From positions 15,703,428 through 15,767,427 of the forward strand of contig NC_080711.1 of assembly GCF_019097595.1 (NCBI RefSeq): a stretch of 64,000 bases of DNA, read 5' to 3'. Source of the DNA: Hemibagrus wyckioides. Its lineage: Eukaryota > Chordata > Actinopteri > Siluriformes > Bagridae. The translations under genes were made by a program, and so were the position numbers. Below the pieces are notes generated by a model. The model worked only from the letters and a program-made list of their open reading frames with translations. It made no database searches and was not told the DNA's origin. Positions 23,701 through 64,000 of the stretch are shown here, piece after piece (the stretch's first letter is position 1; each line of letters starts with the position of its first letter).

Positions 23701-24520
23701 ATGTAATAAAATATTTATTATATTTAAATATTTTTTGGCATGTTAATTTTTGCGTTAATATTTTAAGAGAACATGCTATATATAAGAATTCTAATGAGTG
23801 ATTTATTTTGGTAATTTTATTGGAAAGTTCCAATACTTCTGGAAGGCATTATTAATGTTTTTACACTTTTACTGCTGTGATCTTGGATAGAGTGTGCCTT
23901 GTAAAGTGTGATGGCCTGAAAATGCTGTTAAAAAGACTTCATAATCTGTGGAATGTCTTTGTAAAACAATGCTGAAACCAATTCTGTGATTAACAGTATT
24001 GTGCAGTATGATGCAACCTCCACCTTTGACACACAGAAGTAAAAAAAAAAAAAAGTCAGTAAGTCTGTTATGCTATAGGAGTCATTTTGCTTGCATGGTT
24101 TCTTCTAAATCGAAGCCTTTAAGCAGGTCTAAAAAATGTCTATATAAGGTTCTAGAGACTTGTAGAATTGATACCAATCTGAATTAAAGTTGTTCTAGTG
24201 TAATGTGGTGGTACTAAGCCTCTTGTTTTTAACCACAATTTGTAGCTTGTGTGTTTGTGAGATATTATCTAAATGTTATTAATTCTGTCAATAGACAACA
24301 AATGTTATATGCTGCTAAGCTGTTACATAGATAGTAGCATCAGTTATAATGTACTTAGAGTTATAGTTTTATATATATAATATATATATATATTTCTAAT
24401 AATAAGGTCTCATACAAATCAAAGCAAAAGGAAAATTACATGTTAATATATGTACACTTGTCACAAGAAAGTGAAAGAAATAACCTTGATTTTACATTTG
24501 AGACATTTTTGTTTTTCAGG

Positions 24521-61664
<37,144 letters not shown>

Positions 61665-62500
61665 AGCCCACATCACAAGTTTCTCATCATCACTCTTCTA
61701 TAACTCCATATATCAGTTTACTATCTCAGAATTGCATTTCTTTACAATCATCATATTTAAGCAGCATTTTCATATCAGGTGCCTGTGGGGAAAAAAAGTG
61801 CCACTTGGTTGCACATTAAAGTGCAATGTAATATATAATTATAGTTTGATTTTGCTGCTGAAGTATTAGCATAATAGAAATTTGTGCTAAAAAATTCCAG
61901 TTTAAAAGGCTGGAAATATAAACGAGCTATAGTTTGCACAACAACAATGCGTCTTCCTGTTTCCACAGGTAAACGAATGAACGTTCATACAGTCTGTGAT
62001 AATTCCTTTTGTCAGCATTCTCTATTATTTCATTATCCTTTCACAGCTTATTTGTCACCGACAATCTGTTTACACTTATTTTCTTTGGGTTTTGCTCGGC
62101 AGAATCTTTTCCCATATATGTACTGATCAGGGTACAAGTGAAATAGTCAAAATTTATACTCAGGGACATTTTGAAAATTACATTAGCTCTGGGATTAAAT
62201 TGGAAAAAAGAAAAAAAATCACTGCTGATCTTCTGGGACCAGACTCAGCCTTAATCATGGGTTTTAGTAACAAAGAAGGATTATAATGCTGCTCCGATTT
62301 TCTGCTTAGTTATCTGTGTTAGAAGTTGTTAGGAAAATCTTACATATTAACAATGCTAATGATAATAATAACAATGATGATGATAAAAATAATTGCCTTA
62401 CACTTAACCATTACCATGTGTTCTGTTGCACTTTCGACTGTAAAACTGTAAGGAAAATGATGTGTAGTGAAATAGTGTTAAAATGTGTTTCCTAAATAAA
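61665..62500 (+). terminator. rnf213: rnf213 3' UTR with AATAAA at 62495-62500
   Basis: After the stop codon there are no further exons. 'cctaaataaagtttc' places a canonical poly(A) signal at 62495-62500, giving a 3' UTR of about 0.85 kb. An earlier signal cannot be excluded. Confidence 0.65.
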
Positions 62501-62520
62501 GTTTCTCATATGTTTAGTTA

Positions 62521-64000
62521 ATGTAGTTAGTAACTGCTGTATTATTTTAAACATTGTTCAAGCCTCTGAATGCACACCACAATGATGCACACCACTATAG
62601 TAAGATTCATGGGTATATGTACAATACAGCTGTGGTTAGTATATTCCACTAGTATCCTATGCATAATCCTGAGGGTGTCTAATCTTACACATAAGACAGT
62701 GAAGACAGGACCAGAAAGGTCATGTCTAGGACCATTGTCAGGACCATTGACTCAATTGGGAATGTTGCTGTAGAAAAGGATGGGCTCAGGTGGTGTATAA
62801 TTCTACTTTTTTATTGATATGTGTCACATAATTTAAGCCACTAGAAAGCTCAATTTGCATAGTGCTTTTAACATTGGACGTTGTCTCAAAGCCACTTTGC
62901 AGAAATTATTTGGGTACTCTGTCTGTGTGTGTGAAAGCAGTGCATTTACACTGTTTATTTCTTAACCCTTGTCTGTAACTCTATGCTGTTGAGAAATACT
63001 AGTCCGTATCTCAGAGTTCCTGTTTTTGGCCTGTTGCCTTCTAACATTTTCATTGTGGAATGAAGCAGTAGTGTACCTTGCACTTGTCACAGTACACATG
63101 TGTTTCCCAGTGCACCGTGGCAATTTACACCCATTTGCTTCTTTAGGTTTACTGTAATTTGGCCTGTGGTCCATCATGTCAGTGCGGACGACTTCAGTTG
63201 GCCGTCATTCAGCAGAAACTTTCCACACTGGTTCGTCTCAGAACAGTACGCTTTGTGCCACATTTGTTCTTCCTCTTTTCCTCACTGCTTATGGCTTCCC
63301 TGCTTGAACAAGGGCTTCTGCGATTGATCCAGTGTGTACTGTTGGTAAATGCTATGACATGCTTTGTATCTTTTGGTACTCGTTCACAACAGCCAGATCA
63401 AAGGTATGTGCAATCATTCAAATGGTCCATTCTTTGGACCTGATATCTGTCCTTTTTAGACTTTCCACACTGCCCACAGCCTAGTTACATCTCATCACTT
63501 CATATGTTTCTGCTATATCTCATCACACTTCAGGGAGCTTGATTTTCATAAAAGGAATCTTTCTTCTGATCCCATCTCTCAACATAGTTGCAAGCCAAGC
63601 CTTGATCTCAAACCTTTCTCTTTTAGACATCTGTTTGTCACTCATCAGTCATGAGTTGGCAGCAGGACCCCCTCTTCATTGCTGCTCAAGTTATCTAAGA
63701 GGATCTTGTGGTTTGAGCTGTGTAGTCATTGACACAGATGGATTACAGATGAGGCCTCATGGCCTAACATGGCCTTATAACTTTCAGAGAGCTCTGAGGT
63801 GGCACCTAAGAAAATCATATGCTAGTTCACTTCTGCTGATTTTCCTTTGATGCAGTGGAGGCAGGAAATTTTCCTCTTAACACTACAGTACAATGTATTT
63901 GTTAATGCTGAGTTTCTCTTCCATGCAGAGTGAAAGACACCGTTTTTTTTTGTTTTTTTTAAACGTCATAGTATAGAGGTCTAACGAGTACATCAGAGAG
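62521..64000. other. Downstream region, no gene recognised
   Basis: Several open frames of 70-103 codons occur (for example 63159-63443), but none shows a known domain, codon pattern or supported splice sites. No tRNA or clear repeat was recognised. Confidence 0.4.

Noticed and set aside
23534..23833. 99-codon minus-strand frame with runs of Leu, Ile and Asn
   Set aside because: It is produced by the TTA/AAT microsatellite.

Overview
The window is vertebrate nuclear DNA, almost certainly from a teleost fish. The genes are split by short GT-AG introns. The introns are full of Tc1-like DNA transposons, hAT-type remnants, LINE fragments and long microsatellites typical of fish genomes. Some repeats resemble catfish/cyprinid-type families, but the species cannot be fixed from sequence alone.

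Region 1 (1-11,757, minus strand) holds the first 21 coding exons of stk31, a germ-cell Tudor-kinase protein. They encode 848 codons, all in frame: an N-terminal extended Tudor module, a long coiled-coil middle and the start of the C-terminal kinase-like domain. The rest of the kinase lies beyond position 1.

Region 2 (13.7-21.3 kb, minus strand) is a TRIM25-like RING/B-box/coiled-coil/PRY-SPRY E3 ligase gene. Its SPRY exon carries an unusual charged insert of about 100 residues. One intron appears to be GC-AG. The RING/B-box exon and the first coiled-coil exon do not join in frame by any canonical splice pair that could be found.

Region 3 (about 21.35-62.5 kb, plus strand) is a complete rnf213 orthologue. 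A non-coding first exon is followed by 66 coding exons, which could be joined in frame to give 5,386 residues. In order it encodes an N-terminal zinc-ribbon-like motif, a disordered Lys/Ser/Gln-rich region with an 11-copy 30-bp coding minisatellite, a CBM20-like domain, a helical arm, a dynein-like AAA core (largest exon 3.6 kb), a C3HC4 RING, an RZ-type zinc finger and the conserved C-terminal region.

The TRIM gene and rnf213 are arranged head to head. Their first exons are at most about 150 bp apart, and an IRF-type motif sits between them. Members of both families are interferon-responsive E3 ligases in vertebrates, so a shared inducible promoter is the most attractive functional inference here.

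The introns hold a near-intact Tc1 element with an uninterrupted 336-residue DD34E transposase, inserted into an older repeat. They also hold a 518-bp hAT-like element with a perfect 8-bp target duplication, several internally deleted Tc1 copies, LINE and SINE-like pieces, and simple repeats. No gene was recognised in the last 1.5 kb.
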